64,000 nucleotides of DNA from JAQBQB01 sp963757185. Its GTDB lineage: Bacteria; Gemmatimonadota; Gemmatimonadetes; Gemmatimonadales; Gemmatimonadaceae. Positions within the stretch are counted from its first letter, which is position 1. Every line of letters starts with the position of its first letter. Of the stretch, positions 9,472 through 18,650 are shown one piece after another. The DNA lies in assembly GCA_963757185.1 (NCBI GenBank), contig CAVWQI010000010.1, positions 310,001-374,000 of the forward strand, written 5' to 3'. The position numbers and the translations under genes were made by a program. The notes under the pieces are model-generated. The model was not told where the DNA came from and did no database searches. It worked only from the letters and a program-made list of their open reading frames with translations.

Positions 9472-10729
9472 AGATCGCTGTTTTCCGGAGATACGTCATG
9501 AGCGCCGCGTTGGTGACTTGAGTAATTCTAGCCGACACCTCGGGGTGATGCGCGTCGGCAAGAACACGGTCGGTGATGGGCCCGAGGAATCGCGCGTACC
9601 GCGCGAGCGTCGTCTGATCGTCGGCGTCGATCGCCGCGCGCACCGATTGTACGGTCGCCGACGAGAACAATTCCATGCGGCCGACGAAGACCCGCGTCAC
9701 ACGCGAAGGCGCGGGGGTTATCTCGAGCGGGAGAATGTCGTCCACCGTTCGCCGCGGCACGATGTAGAACACGCGCAACCCGTCCTCGAACCACGAGTCG
9801 CGCCACGTCTCGACCATCGCCGACGCTTCCCTGGTGGTGAGTCCCTGCGCGACGAGCGTCTGCTCGAGCATCTTCCGCAAGCCGTCCAGCGTGCCGTCGA
9901 GCGAGGGCGGCGTGACCAGCAGCTCTCCGCCGAGCAGGCCGAGAGCGCGGAACCCGAGCTTCGCGCCGTGTCGCTCGAAGAGAATCGCCGCCGGGATGTC
10001 GGCCGGCGACAGATTCTTCACGAGAATCCGGCCGTCGCTTTCGAACGCGGCGCTGATCGAGGCGTCGAAGTCGGCTACACCGCGATAGAAGAGGAAACGC
10101 TCGCGCGCCCCGCCCACCGCCAACGGCGCGGCGTCCGTGGTCCTGGCCGCGTAGTATCTCGATTCACCGCGATCGGTCGGAAACGCGGGCGCTGCCGCCG
10201 GCGTGACGTGAACGCTCGGCCACTCGATCACGCTGCTCGCATTCGGGTCGCGAAGCGTCGCCGTACCGACGGCTCCCTGCGAGACGGCGGCCGGGGGAAA
10301 CCATTCCGTCATCAACCCGTGATGGAAGCTGACACGGACTCGAACCGTCGTATCGCGATCGGAATAGAAGTAGAGGACGGGCGTCTCCATGCGCACGCGC
10401 GCCGCCATCTGTTGGCGGGCGGCGTCGTAGGTGGTGCTCCCCACTCTCGCGGCCGCCGTGGCGCTCGTCCCCGCGGGACGAACGGCCAGCGTCTTGACAT
10501 ACGGATCGTTGTCGAAGTGTTGGACGAAACACGGCAGGTCGCTCGGCCCGCCGAGCGGCAGCCAGTCGATCGCTCGTCCGTCCGGTCCCGCGACGGTGGT
10601 GAAGGTCCCCCACTCGTGCACCGCGAGCTCGCCCGACTTGGACGCAGGTCGCTGAAACTCGGCAACGCGTGCGCCGACGGACACGCCGGCTGACATCGCG
10701 AAAACGACCGCCACAACGGCGCGACGCAT
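9464..10729 (-). CDS. Exported protein of unknown function, partner of the DUF4159 gene
   Basis: A 421-residue protein with a signal peptide (AVVAVVFAMSAGVSVGA) and a conserved-looking opening LAVHEWGTFTTVAGPDG. No catalytic motif was recognised; the middle part is beta-rich and the C-terminus helical. The ATG is preceded by GGGGAGAGGAGC, a strong ribosome site, so a start 16 codons upstream was rejected. It overlaps the DUF4159 gene by 8 bases. I have seen similar WGTFT openings annotated only as hypothetical. Confidence 0.75.
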   Translation of the reverse strand: MRRAVVAVVFAMSAGVSVGARVAEFQRPASKSGELAVHEWGTFTTVAGPDGRAIDWLPLGGPSDLPCFVQHFDNDPYVKTLAVRPAGTSATAAARVGSTTYDAARQQMAARVRMETPVLYFYSDRDTTVRVRVSFHHGLMTEWFPPAAVSQGAVGTATLRDPNASSVIEWPSVHVTPAAAPAFPTDRGESRYYAARTTDAAPLAVGGARERFLFYRGVADFDASISAAFESDGRILVKNLSPADIPAAILFERHGAKLGFRALGLLGGELLVTPPSLDGTLDGLRKMLEQTLVAQGLTTREASAMVETWRDSWFEDGLRVFYIVPRRTVDDILPLEITPAPSRVTRVFVGRMELFSSATVQSVRAAIDADDQTTLARYARFLGPITDRVLADAHHPEVSARITQVTNAALMTYLRKTAICE

Positions 10730-10886
10730 GCTCCTCTCCCCGAACGTTCGGTGAAATGGACGACCCCACCCCGACAAAGGGAGTCACACCTTCGAACGTT
10801 CGATCGTTTGTCTGGTATGAACCTGGCAGGCCGGACTGATCACGCGCCATGCCCTTTGTTTCTCTTTGCACCGTGGAGACTCGCTC

Positions 10887-11369
10887 ATGCGCCTTTTCTT
10901 CCTCGCCGCGATCATCGCCCTGCCCTCGATGGCCTCGGCCCAGCTTCGCATCTCCGTTGGAGCCGGCGCGGGTCTGTCGGGTTCGACTGACCAATCGCTC
11001 TCGTATGGAACCGGCGCGCCAGTCGTGATGGGTGAGATCGTTCGCCCCCTCGTCCCCGGCATCGGACTCGGCGCCGAAGTCGACTACTGGAAAGGGAGCG
11101 TCTCGCATGTGGCTTTCGCCACCGCGCTCGTGCAGGCGCACATTCCGGTCATTCCACTTTACTTCAAGGCCGGACTCGGCTACGGCAATGGCGACCCTGA
11201 CGGCAATGGAAACGTGGCCGGACTCGCGGGTCAGCTCGGCGCGATGTACGACATCACTTTTCCCGGCGCTCCGGTCGCGCTCACCGTCTTCGCCAACGCT
11301 TTGTATGCGCACGCGGCACTGCGGAGCGTGCAGACGGTCGACGCGGGCTTGGCCATTACGTGGCGTTGA
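10887..11369 (+). CDS. Small outer-membrane beta-barrel-like protein
   Basis: A 160-residue protein with a clear signal peptide (LFFLAAIIALPSMASAQ) followed by alternating hydrophobic/polar strands rich in glycine and aromatic residues, such as ISVGAGAGLSGS, GLGAEVDYWKGS and YFKAGLGYGNG, and a C-terminal strand ending in TWR. This is typical of eight-stranded outer-membrane barrels. Its length fits OmpA/OmpW-like small barrels but no family was identified. It is divergent from the exported protein gene at 10729. Confidence 0.7.
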   Translation: MRLFFLAAIIALPSMASAQLRISVGAGAGLSGSTDQSLSYGTGAPVVMGEIVRPLVPGIGLGAEVDYWKGSVSHVAFATALVQAHIPVIPLYFKAGLGYGNGDPDGNGNVAGLAGQLGAMYDITFPGAPVALTVFANALYAHAALRSVQTVDAGLAITWR

Positions 11370-11456
11370 GATTTTCGAGCGCGCGCGTGGCCGTGGCGTC
11401 ATTTATGCGACCTGATCGGCGCCACGCACGAACTCCCACACGCGAGACGAGGAACA

Positions 11457-11795
11457 ATGCCGAGAATGGACAGCACAGGTGACTTTGCGCGATCGGCCGA
11501 TCTGCGCCGCGCCTCCGAGGAAGTGATCGCCCGATTGGAAGGGCTTGGCATCACACTCAACGGCGACGAAAGCCCCGAGTCGCTGATCCTGGTTCTCGAG
11601 GAGGTCGAGCGGTTCGAAGACGCGGTCGAAGCGTGCGGCGGAGATCTCATGCTCGACGAAAACCCGCCCGGCACCGTGGCGCAGCCCGATGATCCGCGAT
11701 TTGCGCTTCCGCTTCGACGCGCCGACGAGACGATTCGTTCGTATCGCGAGCGGCTGGCGAATGCGACGGATGAATTGGTGAGGCAGACGCCGTAG
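11457..11795 (+). CDS. Small acidic hypothetical protein
   Basis: A 112-residue soluble protein with two predicted helical stretches (LRRASEEVIARLEGLG and LEEVERFEDAVEACGG) and an acidic composition. The ATG has a GAGG site 5 bases upstream. No family was recognised. It stands alone between the barrel gene and the 16-nt-period repeat array. Confidence 0.65.
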   Translation: MPRMDSTGDFARSADLRRASEEVIARLEGLGITLNGDESPESLILVLEEVERFEDAVEACGGDLMLDENPPGTVAQPDDPRFALPLRRADETIRSYRERLANATDELVRQTP

Positions 11796-11806
11796 AGAGA
11801 AACGGC

Positions 11807-12013
11807 GAGACTGCCGCATTCCGAGACTGAGTATCGGCGATACTGAAGACCGGCGAGATCGCGGACGGAACGAGAACGGCGTCTAGAGCGTGCACCGATC
11901 GCTCTCGGCGCCGTTCTTTTTCGCATTGCCCTCGGTTGTTGGCCGTTTCGGCTCTTGGCCGTTTCGGCGTTCGGTCGTCTCGACCTTCGGCCGTTTCGCC
12001 CCATGGTCCTTTC
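11807..12013. repeat. Two-arm inverted array with 16-nt period, locus A
   Basis: The left arm has units at 11807, 11823, 11839, 11855 and a degenerate one at 11871, with a core like GAGACTGCC. The right arm has inverse-complement units at 11941, 11957, 11973, 11989 and 12005 with core GGCCGTTTC. Each core of 9 bases is followed by 7 variable bases, keeping an exact 16-base period. The array lies just upstream of the PadR gene at 12070 and so covers its promoter region. It is the same element as at 18651-18879. Confidence 0.75.
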
Positions 12014-12069
12014 GCCTTCTCGCTCTTCCATTTATCTACCTATGTAGACCTCTACCTACCCAGCCGGCA

Positions 12070-12390
12070 ATGGCCTCCTCCTTCCGCCTGACCTATCCCA
12101 CCGCCATCGTGCTCCTCGCGGTGACACGCGGCTTCCGTCACGGCTTCGACATCATCGACGCGTCGGGGCTCAAGAGCGGAACCGTGTACCCGATCCTTCG
12201 CCGTCTCGAGGAGGCCGGCATGCTCCGCGCGCGATGGGAATCCGTCGCCGACGCGCGCGACGCGCAGCGGCCTCCTCGCCGCTACTACCAGATGACCGGC
12301 GCCGGCGCCCAGATATTTCGCGATGCCAGCGAGCGATATCCTGGGCTCGTGCGCACGCTGGCGGCGGGCGCCGCACCGGCGGGCACGTGA
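12070..12390 (+). CDS. PadR-family transcriptional regulator
   Basis: A 106-residue winged-helix protein. The core GFRHGFDIIDASGLKSGTVYPILRRLEEAGML is the PadR recognition-helix region, and RRYYQMTGAG is the wing. The usual C-terminal dimerisation helix is short. PadR proteins of this kind commonly repress the permease gene next to them in response to small molecules. The ATG at 12070 was chosen because upstream sequence in this frame is the repeat array. The stop overlaps the start of the permease gene (GTGA), so the pair is translationally coupled. Confidence 0.88.
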   Translation: MASSFRLTYPTAIVLLAVTRGFRHGFDIIDASGLKSGTVYPILRRLEEAGMLRARWESVADARDAQRPPRRYYQMTGAGAQIFRDASERYPGLVRTLAAGAAPAGT

Positions 12391-15056
12391 GCGGCCAGAG
12401 TATGACGGGGCATCTTCCCGGTGAGAGGCTCGTGCGGCTGGCCGGCCTCGCGCTTCCCGCCTCGCATCGCGACGAATGGATCGCCGAATGGCTGGCCGAG
12501 CTCGAATGGGCGTGGCAAGGCGATCCCAACGCGCGACGCTCGCCGCGCGCGGCGTTCCGTCTCCGCTTGCGATGCCTCGGCGCGATAGCCGACGCCGTGA
12601 CCCTGCGCCGTCGGATCGCAAGCGGCGACGACGTCCGATCGCACACCATTCTCAGCGACGCGCGGTTCGCCGTGCGATCGCTGCGGCGGACGCCGATGTT
12701 CACAACCGTCGTCGTCGCGACGCTGGCGCTCTGCATCGGCGCGACGACCTCGGTGTTCAGCATCGTCGAGTCGGCGTTGCTGAACGGCCTCGGCTACCGG
12801 CAGATCGATCGACTCGTCGCCCTGTGGTCGGACAATCCGCAGGAGAACAACGACCACTATCAGGTCTCCGTCGGCGACTACTTCGATTGGCGAGCACGCG
12901 CTCACTCGTTCGCGCAGGTCGCCGGCTTTTTCCCGTCGTGGAACACGCTCTACGCCGGACCCGACGGCATGGAGCGAATCGACGTGGGCGCGGTGTCGGC
13001 GAATTTTCTGCGTACGCTCGGCGCATCCCCAATCATCGGTCGTGATTTCGCCGACGGCGAAGACCGGCGCGGTGCCCCCGGCACCGTGATCCTGTCGCAC
13101 GACTTTTGGTCGCGCGCGCTTCAGGCCGATCCGCGGATCGTCGGACGGGCGCTCACCTTCGACGGAAAACCGTACGTCGTGATCGGAGTGATGGGCCCGC
13201 GCTTCATTTTCCCGGAGGCCAGGATCGACGTGCTGCTCCCGCTCTCCGTACTCGGCACGTACATCGACCGCCGAGAAGTGCACATGCTCTCGGTCGTCGG
13301 CCGGCTCCGCGACGGCGTTTCGCTCGATGCGGCTCGGCGCGAAGCCGGACCGATCGCGGCGCAGCTCAGACAGGAGCACGCCAAAGAAGACGGCGGACTG
13401 GGAATCACCGTCCGCCCGCTGCGGGACGATCTCGTCGGCAGCGTGCGACGACCGATTCTCATTCTCTTCGGCGCCGTGTGCGCCGTGCTTCTCATCGGCT
13501 GCGCCAACGTCACGAATCTCATGTTCGGACGCGCGTGGAGTCGCCGCCAGGAATTGGCCGTTCGAACGGCGATGGGCGCGCAACCCGGCGCGATCGCGCA
13601 GCAGTTGCTCGTCGAGAGCGCGGTCATCGCGCTCGCGTCTGCCCTCGCGGGAGTGGGGCTCGCCGTCGTCGCGACGCGCGCGCTGTCCACTCTGCTGCCA
13701 TCGTCGATTGCCCTTCTCGGCCACGTCGGAGTCGACGGGCCGGTGCTCGCCTTCACGTTGATCGTGAGTGTGGTCGTGACACTCGTTTGCGGCACGGCGC
13801 CGGCGTTCGATGCGGCCCGCAGCACGATGCGTCGGACGCTGAGCGATTCGGCTCGCCTGTCGCAGGGGCGCGCCGCTCGCCGGATGTATCGCGGCCTCGT
13901 CGTCGGAGAGCTCGTACTCGCGCTCGTCTTGACGGTGGGCGCCGGTCTCCTCATCAACAGTTTCGCGCGACTCTCCGGCGTCGACCCGGGTTTCCGGCGA
14001 GATCGGCTGGTCCGGATGAAAGTCGCGTTGCCGCAGAACACGTATGCGACCCCCGGTTCGCGCTTCCGCTACTATCAAAACCTCCTCGATCAAGTGCGCG
14101 CGATTCCCGGCGTTCGCGCGGCCGGCACGATCAACCGATTCCCGCTGCACGACGGCACGTTGACCACGGCCGTCGTCGTCGAGGGCGATCCGCCGCCGCC
14201 TCCGGGACTAGCGCCCACGGCAGACTATCGGATCGCGGGCGGCGGGTATTTCCAGGCGATGGGGATCTCGGTGCTCGCGGGGCGCGACTTCGCGGCGACC
14301 GACAACACCGATTCGACCGCGCAGCCAGTGGCGATCGTCAACGAGACCGCCGCGAGGACACTCCTCCACTCGGCGAATCCCGTCGGCAAGCGCGTCGGCC
14401 TCGGCGGAAGCGTCCGTCCCTTGTTCACCATCATCGGCGTCGTGCGCGACGTGCACGACGCGTCTCTCCGCGACGCGCCGCGCGCCCAGATCTTCCTCAG
14501 CGCCCAACAGGCCCCGCAGAGCGGCGGCAATCTTGTGGTCTACCATGACGGCACAGCCGCGCCGATCGTGGCCGCCGTTCGCCACATCGTGCGATCGATC
14601 GACAACACCGTGCCGCTGTTCGACGTCCAGACGATCGGCGAGGTGCTGGACAAGAACAGCGTCGGCGACCGGTTCACGATGGTGGTGCTCGCGGGCTTCT
14701 CGTTTCTCGCGCTGCTCCTGGCGGCGCTTGGCACCTACAGCGTGATGGCGTACGGCGTCTCCGAGCGAACGCGCGAAATCGGCGTCCGCATGGCGCTCGG
14801 CGCGCGCGCCCAGGACGTGCTGGCGATGGTGCTGCGTGAGGGCGCGCTGCTATTCGCCATCGCTCTCCCGTTCGCGCTGGGTGGCGTATGGGCGACGACG
14901 CGGGCGATGCGCAGTCTCTTGTTCGACGTCGCGCCGAACGATTTGCGCACCGTATCCCTTGCCGTCGTCGCGCTCGCCGCCGCGACAGCCATCGCGTGCT
15001 ACCTGCCCGCGCGGCGAGCGGCGAGGGTCGACCCGATGAGCGCGATTCGAGAATAG
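12387..15056 (+). CDS. ADOP-family ABC transporter permease
   Basis: An 889-residue duplicated orphan permease. A cytoplasmic N-terminal region of about 85 residues (LAGLALPASHRDEWIAEWLA, QGDPNARRS) precedes the first transmembrane helix (FTTVVVATLALCIGATTSVF). Then come a MacB-like periplasmic domain, an FtsX block (LILFGAVCAVLLIGCANVTN), a second helix near residue 505, a second periplasmic domain, and a C-terminal FtsX block ending in PMSAIRE. The GTG start overlaps the PadR stop by 4 bases; an ATG five codons downstream is an alternative. No ATP-binding subunit is encoded nearby. Confidence 0.9.
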   Translation: MSGQSMTGHLPGERLVRLAGLALPASHRDEWIAEWLAELEWAWQGDPNARRSPRAAFRLRLRCLGAIADAVTLRRRIASGDDVRSHTILSDARFAVRSLRRTPMFTTVVVATLALCIGATTSVFSIVESALLNGLGYRQIDRLVALWSDNPQENNDHYQVSVGDYFDWRARAHSFAQVAGFFPSWNTLYAGPDGMERIDVGAVSANFLRTLGASPIIGRDFADGEDRRGAPGTVILSHDFWSRALQADPRIVGRALTFDGKPYVVIGVMGPRFIFPEARIDVLLPLSVLGTYIDRREVHMLSVVGRLRDGVSLDAARREAGPIAAQLRQEHAKEDGGLGITVRPLRDDLVGSVRRPILILFGAVCAVLLIGCANVTNLMFGRAWSRRQELAVRTAMGAQPGAIAQQLLVESAVIALASALAGVGLAVVATRALSTLLPSSIALLGHVGVDGPVLAFTLIVSVVVTLVCGTAPAFDAARSTMRRTLSDSARLSQGRAARRMYRGLVVGELVLALVLTVGAGLLINSFARLSGVDPGFRRDRLVRMKVALPQNTYATPGSRFRYYQNLLDQVRAIPGVRAAGTINRFPLHDGTLTTAVVVEGDPPPPPGLAPTADYRIAGGGYFQAMGISVLAGRDFAATDNTDSTAQPVAIVNETAARTLLHSANPVGKRVGLGGSVRPLFTIIGVVRDVHDASLRDAPRAQIFLSAQQAPQSGGNLVVYHDGTAAPIVAAVRHIVRSIDNTVPLFDVQTIGEVLDKNSVGDRFTMVVLAGFSFLALLLAALGTYSVMAYGVSERTREIGVRMALGARAQDVLAMVLREGALLFAIALPFALGGVWATTRAMRSLLFDVAPNDLRTVSLAVVALAAATAIACYLPARRAARVDPMSAIRE

Positions 15057-15167
15057 CCTCACGTGTTCGTGCATCGATTTCTCTCAATGCCGCCTTGAAA
15101 GGCTCAGTTCGCTCGACGATGCGTGATGGGCGGTATACGTTGCGGCCTCTTCAGCGGAGCTTATCCA

Positions 15168-15686
15168 ATGTTGCCGCGGCGCAACGCAGCCACTCTTCTC
15201 ACCGCTTTCGGGCTGTTCTCGAGCTCATTCCAAACGTCCTTCGCCGCCAACCGCCCGGTGGCGGCGCGTGCGCCGGCGGATCCGGACGCGTGCGCGCTAC
15301 TCACCGAGGAGCAGGTGAACGCCGCGATCGAGACCAAGACCCTGCCGGGCAAACACCTCGTGCCGACGAGCACGAAGGAGTGCATCTGGTCCGAAGACGC
15401 CAAGCCGAACACCGATCACCGGCGCGTCACGCTCACGATCAATACGCTCACCTCGTTCAACCTGGGCAAGTCGACCAAGGGGCCGAAGACCGAGCCAGTC
15501 TCCGGAGTCGGCGACGAGGCGTATTACATCATCTTCAGCGGCGACGCACCAATGTTGGTCGTGCGCAAGGGAGACTCCGCGTTCACTGTGCGCATCCTCA
15601 ACGGGTCCAAGGCCAAAGCGCTGAGCTTGGACGAAGAGAAGGCGAGAGATCTGTCACTCGGAAAGGCGGCAGCCGCGAAGCTCTAG
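15168..15686 (+). CDS. Exported protein, DUF3558-like
   Basis: A 172-residue protein with a signal peptide (AATLLTAFGLFSSSFQTSFA). The motif DPDACALLTEEQVNAAI followed later by WSED and GVGDEAYYIIF resembles small secreted or lipoprotein DUF3558-type proteins, in which an ACALL(T/L) start and a GxGDxA loop recur; this is family resemblance, not proof. Its TAG stop shares the palindrome CTAG with the stop of the convergent SDR gene. Confidence 0.7.
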   Translation: MLPRRNAATLLTAFGLFSSSFQTSFAANRPVAARAPADPDACALLTEEQVNAAIETKTLPGKHLVPTSTKECIWSEDAKPNTDHRRVTLTINTLTSFNLGKSTKGPKTEPVSGVGDEAYYIIFSGDAPMLVVRKGDSAFTVRILNGSKAKALSLDEEKARDLSLGKAAAAKL

Positions 15687-16435
15687 GATCCGGCGTACCT
15701 CCTCTCGCTGAAACCCGTCGCGGTTTCACTCTCGAGAAAGTCGGCGATGTCCCTCGCCGGTTCCGCCGGCGCGACGAGCCGCCCATCGGCGGCAAGGCCG
15801 ACGAACATATCGACGGATGGCAGCGTCTCGCGCGCCGACGAGCGCGCGCTGACCTGCATCGGCGTGTCGACCGCGCCAGGTTCGTACGAGAGCATCGCGA
15901 CGTCTCGCTGCTCACCGCGCGATCGAGCCTCCTCGATTTCGGCGGCGACGACCATGCCGGCCAATCGCAGTCCAGCCTTGCCCGAGCCGTAGGCGCCGAG
16001 TCCCGCGAATCCGCGCACCGCGGCGGCCGTCGAAACGTTGACGATGCGGAGCGGCGTCCCCGCGGGCGTCCGCCGAACCACTTGCCCCATGAACCAGATC
16101 GGCGCGACGAGATTCGTCGCGAGAACGGCGGGCAGCTGCGCGACGTCCATGTTCGCGATCGGCCCGAGCAGTCCGACGTCCGCGGCGTTGTTCACGAGGC
16201 CGACGCGACGCAGTCCGACCTCGCCGAGCAATTCGCTCAGTCGCGGTTCGACGTCGCGTTCGAGTCGCGTCAGGTCGCTCAGATCGACAGCGATGTGCCC
16301 GTACCGCTCGTGGCGCAACGTCGCGTCTCGCCGCGCGATGCCGACGACGCGCCAACCGCGCTCGAGCAGTTGCCGCGCGACCGCTTCGCCCACGCCCGAA
16401 GTGGTCCCGGTGACGACCGCGAGGCGATCACTCAT
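15683..16435 (-). CDS. Short-chain dehydrogenase/reductase
   Basis: A 250-residue Rossmann-fold oxidoreductase. It shows the cofactor motif TGTTSGVG at residues 10-17, GIARRDA following strand 2 (an Arg here suggests NADP(H)), LVNNAADVG near residue 80, the catalytic Ser in IVNVSTAAA and the YGSGK catalytic Tyr-Lys pair near residue 152. The arrangement resembles sepiapterin reductase/YueD-like members. It is convergent with the upstream exported protein gene and just downstream of the S9 peptidase gene, a 31-base gap, so it may be in the same transcript. Confidence 0.92.
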   Translation of the reverse strand: MSDRLAVVTGTTSGVGEAVARQLLERGWRVVGIARRDATLRHERYGHIAVDLSDLTRLERDVEPRLSELLGEVGLRRVGLVNNAADVGLLGPIANMDVAQLPAVLATNLVAPIWFMGQVVRRTPAGTPLRIVNVSTAAAVRGFAGLGAYGSGKAGLRLAGMVVAAEIEEARSRGEQRDVAMLSYEPGAVDTPMQVSARSSARETLPSVDMFVGLAADGRLVAPAEPARDIADFLESETATGFSERRYAGS

Positions 16436-16466
16436 GCGAATGGCCGAAGCTCGTTGGACTCGACGT

Positions 16467-18581
16467 TCAGTTCATCAGCTTCCTGGCGAAGTAGACGTAC
16501 TCCATCGCCGACGTGTGCGCTTTCTCGCGCAGATTCGCACCGGCGTCGTGCCCGCCTTCGGTCACTTCGAAGAAAAGGTACGGCAACCCCATCGCGTTCA
16601 TCTTCGCCGCGAACTTGCGCGCATGCTGCGGGCCGACGCGGTCGTCCTTCGTCGTCGTCCAGATGAGCGTTTCCGGATATTTTACTCCCGCTTTCAAGTT
16701 CTGGTACGGCGAGATCGAGGCGAGGAAGGCGCGCTCGGCGGGCACCGACACGCTCCCGTATTCACCCACCCACGAAGCACCGGCGTCGATCTGCTCGTAG
16801 CGAAGCATGTCGAGCAGCGGCACTTGGATGTCGACGGCGTTCCAGAGGTCGGGATGCTGCGTCAATTCGACGCCCATCAGGAGGCCGCCGTTCGAGCCGC
16901 CCACGATCCCTAGCCGGCGCGGACTCGTGATCTTGTTCGCGATCAAGTCCTGCGCGACGGCCGCGAAGTCGTCATAGATCACCTGCCGGTGCGTCTTGAG
17001 CCCCGCTTCGTGCCATGCGGGACCGAACTCCCCGCCCCCGCGAATGTTCGCGAGCACGAACACGCCGCCGTGCTCGAGCCAGAGCTTGCCGATGGTTCCG
17101 GAGTAGAATGGCGTGCTCGTGACCTCGAATCCGCCGTATGCGGTCATTACCGTCGGGTTGGAGCCGTCGAGCTTCATCGCTTTCGGGTGCACGACGAAAT
17201 ACGGGACCTTGGTTCCGTCCTTCGACGTCGCCTGACGCTGCTCGACCGTGTCGCGCGACGCGTCGAATTGCGCGCGCAGAGTCTTGGCCACGGCGATCGA
17301 TGCCGAGTGCGTGTCGGCGAGCCACACACTGCTCGGCGTGAGAAAGCCCGCGACGTTCAACAGAGCCTCGGTTCCTTGCAAATTCACGTCGGCGATCGAG
17401 ACAGCCAGATTGTCGGGAAGCGGCAATGGAGCGCGCGTCCACGTTCCGTTGGCGGTGCGCGTGAAGACGAACGCCCGGCCGCGGACGTTCTCGTACACCG
17501 TGGCGACGAGCCGATCGCGCGTCGCCGAAGCCCCGTCCACAGACTCCCGTGGTCCGGGCTCGAACACGGCCACCGGCGACAAATGCGTTGGATTGGCCGC
17601 GGCCTTCGCGGCGTCGAACGACGCGAGCGACCCCGTACGAATGTGTGTTGAGCCTTCGTTCCAGGCCTCGGACAGCTTCACGATCACCTGCCCGTCCACC
17701 ATCGCGACCGGCTGCGACTTGAGGGGAAATCCGAGTTTGGTGACTCCGGACGTGCCGACCCCATAGTACTCTGTTTCGAAAAAGCTGACGCCCCGGTACA
17801 GGAGTACGGCGCGATGGCCGGCGCCGTCGAACACGCTGGCCGGCCCCACTGATACGTCCTTGGGAATGCCGCGATAGACCTCGACGGCCGCAGTGAGCGG
17901 CTGGCCGCGCACGAGGCGCTTCACGATATATGGATAGCCCGACGCGGTGAGCTCGCCCTTGTTCCACTCGCGCGAGGCGAGCAGCGTATCCTCACCGACC
18001 CACGCGACGTTCTGTTTGCCGTGCGGAAGGACGAATCCAGCCTTCGGAAACGAGTGCGTGGCGAGGTCGAATTCGCGCAACGTCACGGCGTCTTCGCCGC
18101 CGTCGGACAGGCTGAGCAGGCATCGTCGCTCGGCCGGCAGCGCGCAGTCGGCGCCTTCCCAAACCCAATTCGCCTTTTCCGCCCGCGCCAGCGAGTCGAG
18201 ATCCAGAACCGTCGTCCACTGGGGCGACGCGGTGCGATAACTCGCCAGCGTCGTCCGGCGCCAGATGCCGCGCACGTGCGCACTGTCCTGCCAGAAGTTG
18301 TAGAGCTGGCCGCCGATGAAGCGCACGTTCGGAATCCGATCGCTCGCCTGCGCGATCGCCAGCGCGTCGCGGAACAGCGGGGCAAAGCGAGCATCCTTCT
18401 CGAGCACTCCCGACGTTTTCGCGTTCTCGGTCGCCACCCACGCCATCGCCCGAGCGCCCCGCTGATCTTCGAGCCAGAGATAGGGATCAGACGGAGAGCT
18501 CGAAGCACCCGCCTGCGTTTGCGCGGAAGCGCGAGTGAGGGCGGCTAGGGCGAGGACGAGAGAGAGAGAACGGCGGGACAT
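16467..18581 (-). CDS. Prolyl oligopeptidase-family (S9A) serine peptidase, exported
   Basis: A 704-residue exported peptidase: signal peptide (LSLVLALAALTRASAQ), an N-terminal beta-propeller of about residues 60-430 and a C-terminal alpha/beta-hydrolase domain. The catalytic Ser is in GIVGGSNGGLLMG, the Asp in TTKDDRVGP and the His in EGGHDAGAN; FVLANIRGGGEFG is the conserved oxyanion-side motif of the family. It cleaves short peptides after proline in characterised members. The ATG at 18581 precedes the signal peptide directly; the longer reading runs through the repeat array and was rejected. Confidence 0.92.
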   Translation of the reverse strand: MSRRSLSLVLALAALTRASAQTQAGASSSPSDPYLWLEDQRGARAMAWVATENAKTSGVLEKDARFAPLFRDALAIAQASDRIPNVRFIGGQLYNFWQDSAHVRGIWRRTTLASYRTASPQWTTVLDLDSLARAEKANWVWEGADCALPAERRCLLSLSDGGEDAVTLREFDLATHSFPKAGFVLPHGKQNVAWVGEDTLLASREWNKGELTASGYPYIVKRLVRGQPLTAAVEVYRGIPKDVSVGPASVFDGAGHRAVLLYRGVSFFETEYYGVGTSGVTKLGFPLKSQPVAMVDGQVIVKLSEAWNEGSTHIRTGSLASFDAAKAAANPTHLSPVAVFEPGPRESVDGASATRDRLVATVYENVRGRAFVFTRTANGTWTRAPLPLPDNLAVSIADVNLQGTEALLNVAGFLTPSSVWLADTHSASIAVAKTLRAQFDASRDTVEQRQATSKDGTKVPYFVVHPKAMKLDGSNPTVMTAYGGFEVTSTPFYSGTIGKLWLEHGGVFVLANIRGGGEFGPAWHEAGLKTHRQVIYDDFAAVAQDLIANKITSPRRLGIVGGSNGGLLMGVELTQHPDLWNAVDIQVPLLDMLRYEQIDAGASWVGEYGSVSVPAERAFLASISPYQNLKAGVKYPETLIWTTTKDDRVGPQHARKFAAKMNAMGLPYLFFEVTEGGHDAGANLREKAHTSAMEYVYFARKLMN

Positions 18582-18650
18582 TGCGGCTCCGTAGGAGGGC
18601 ACGGAGGGGAATTGAGGAGAGAGGAAGGACAGGCGCAAGCGGCGAACAGC

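Noticed and set aside
14888..16666. A 592-codon plus-strand open frame
   Set aside because: It spans the permease end, the exported protein and antisense SDR/peptidase sequence; composition is Arg-rich without domains.
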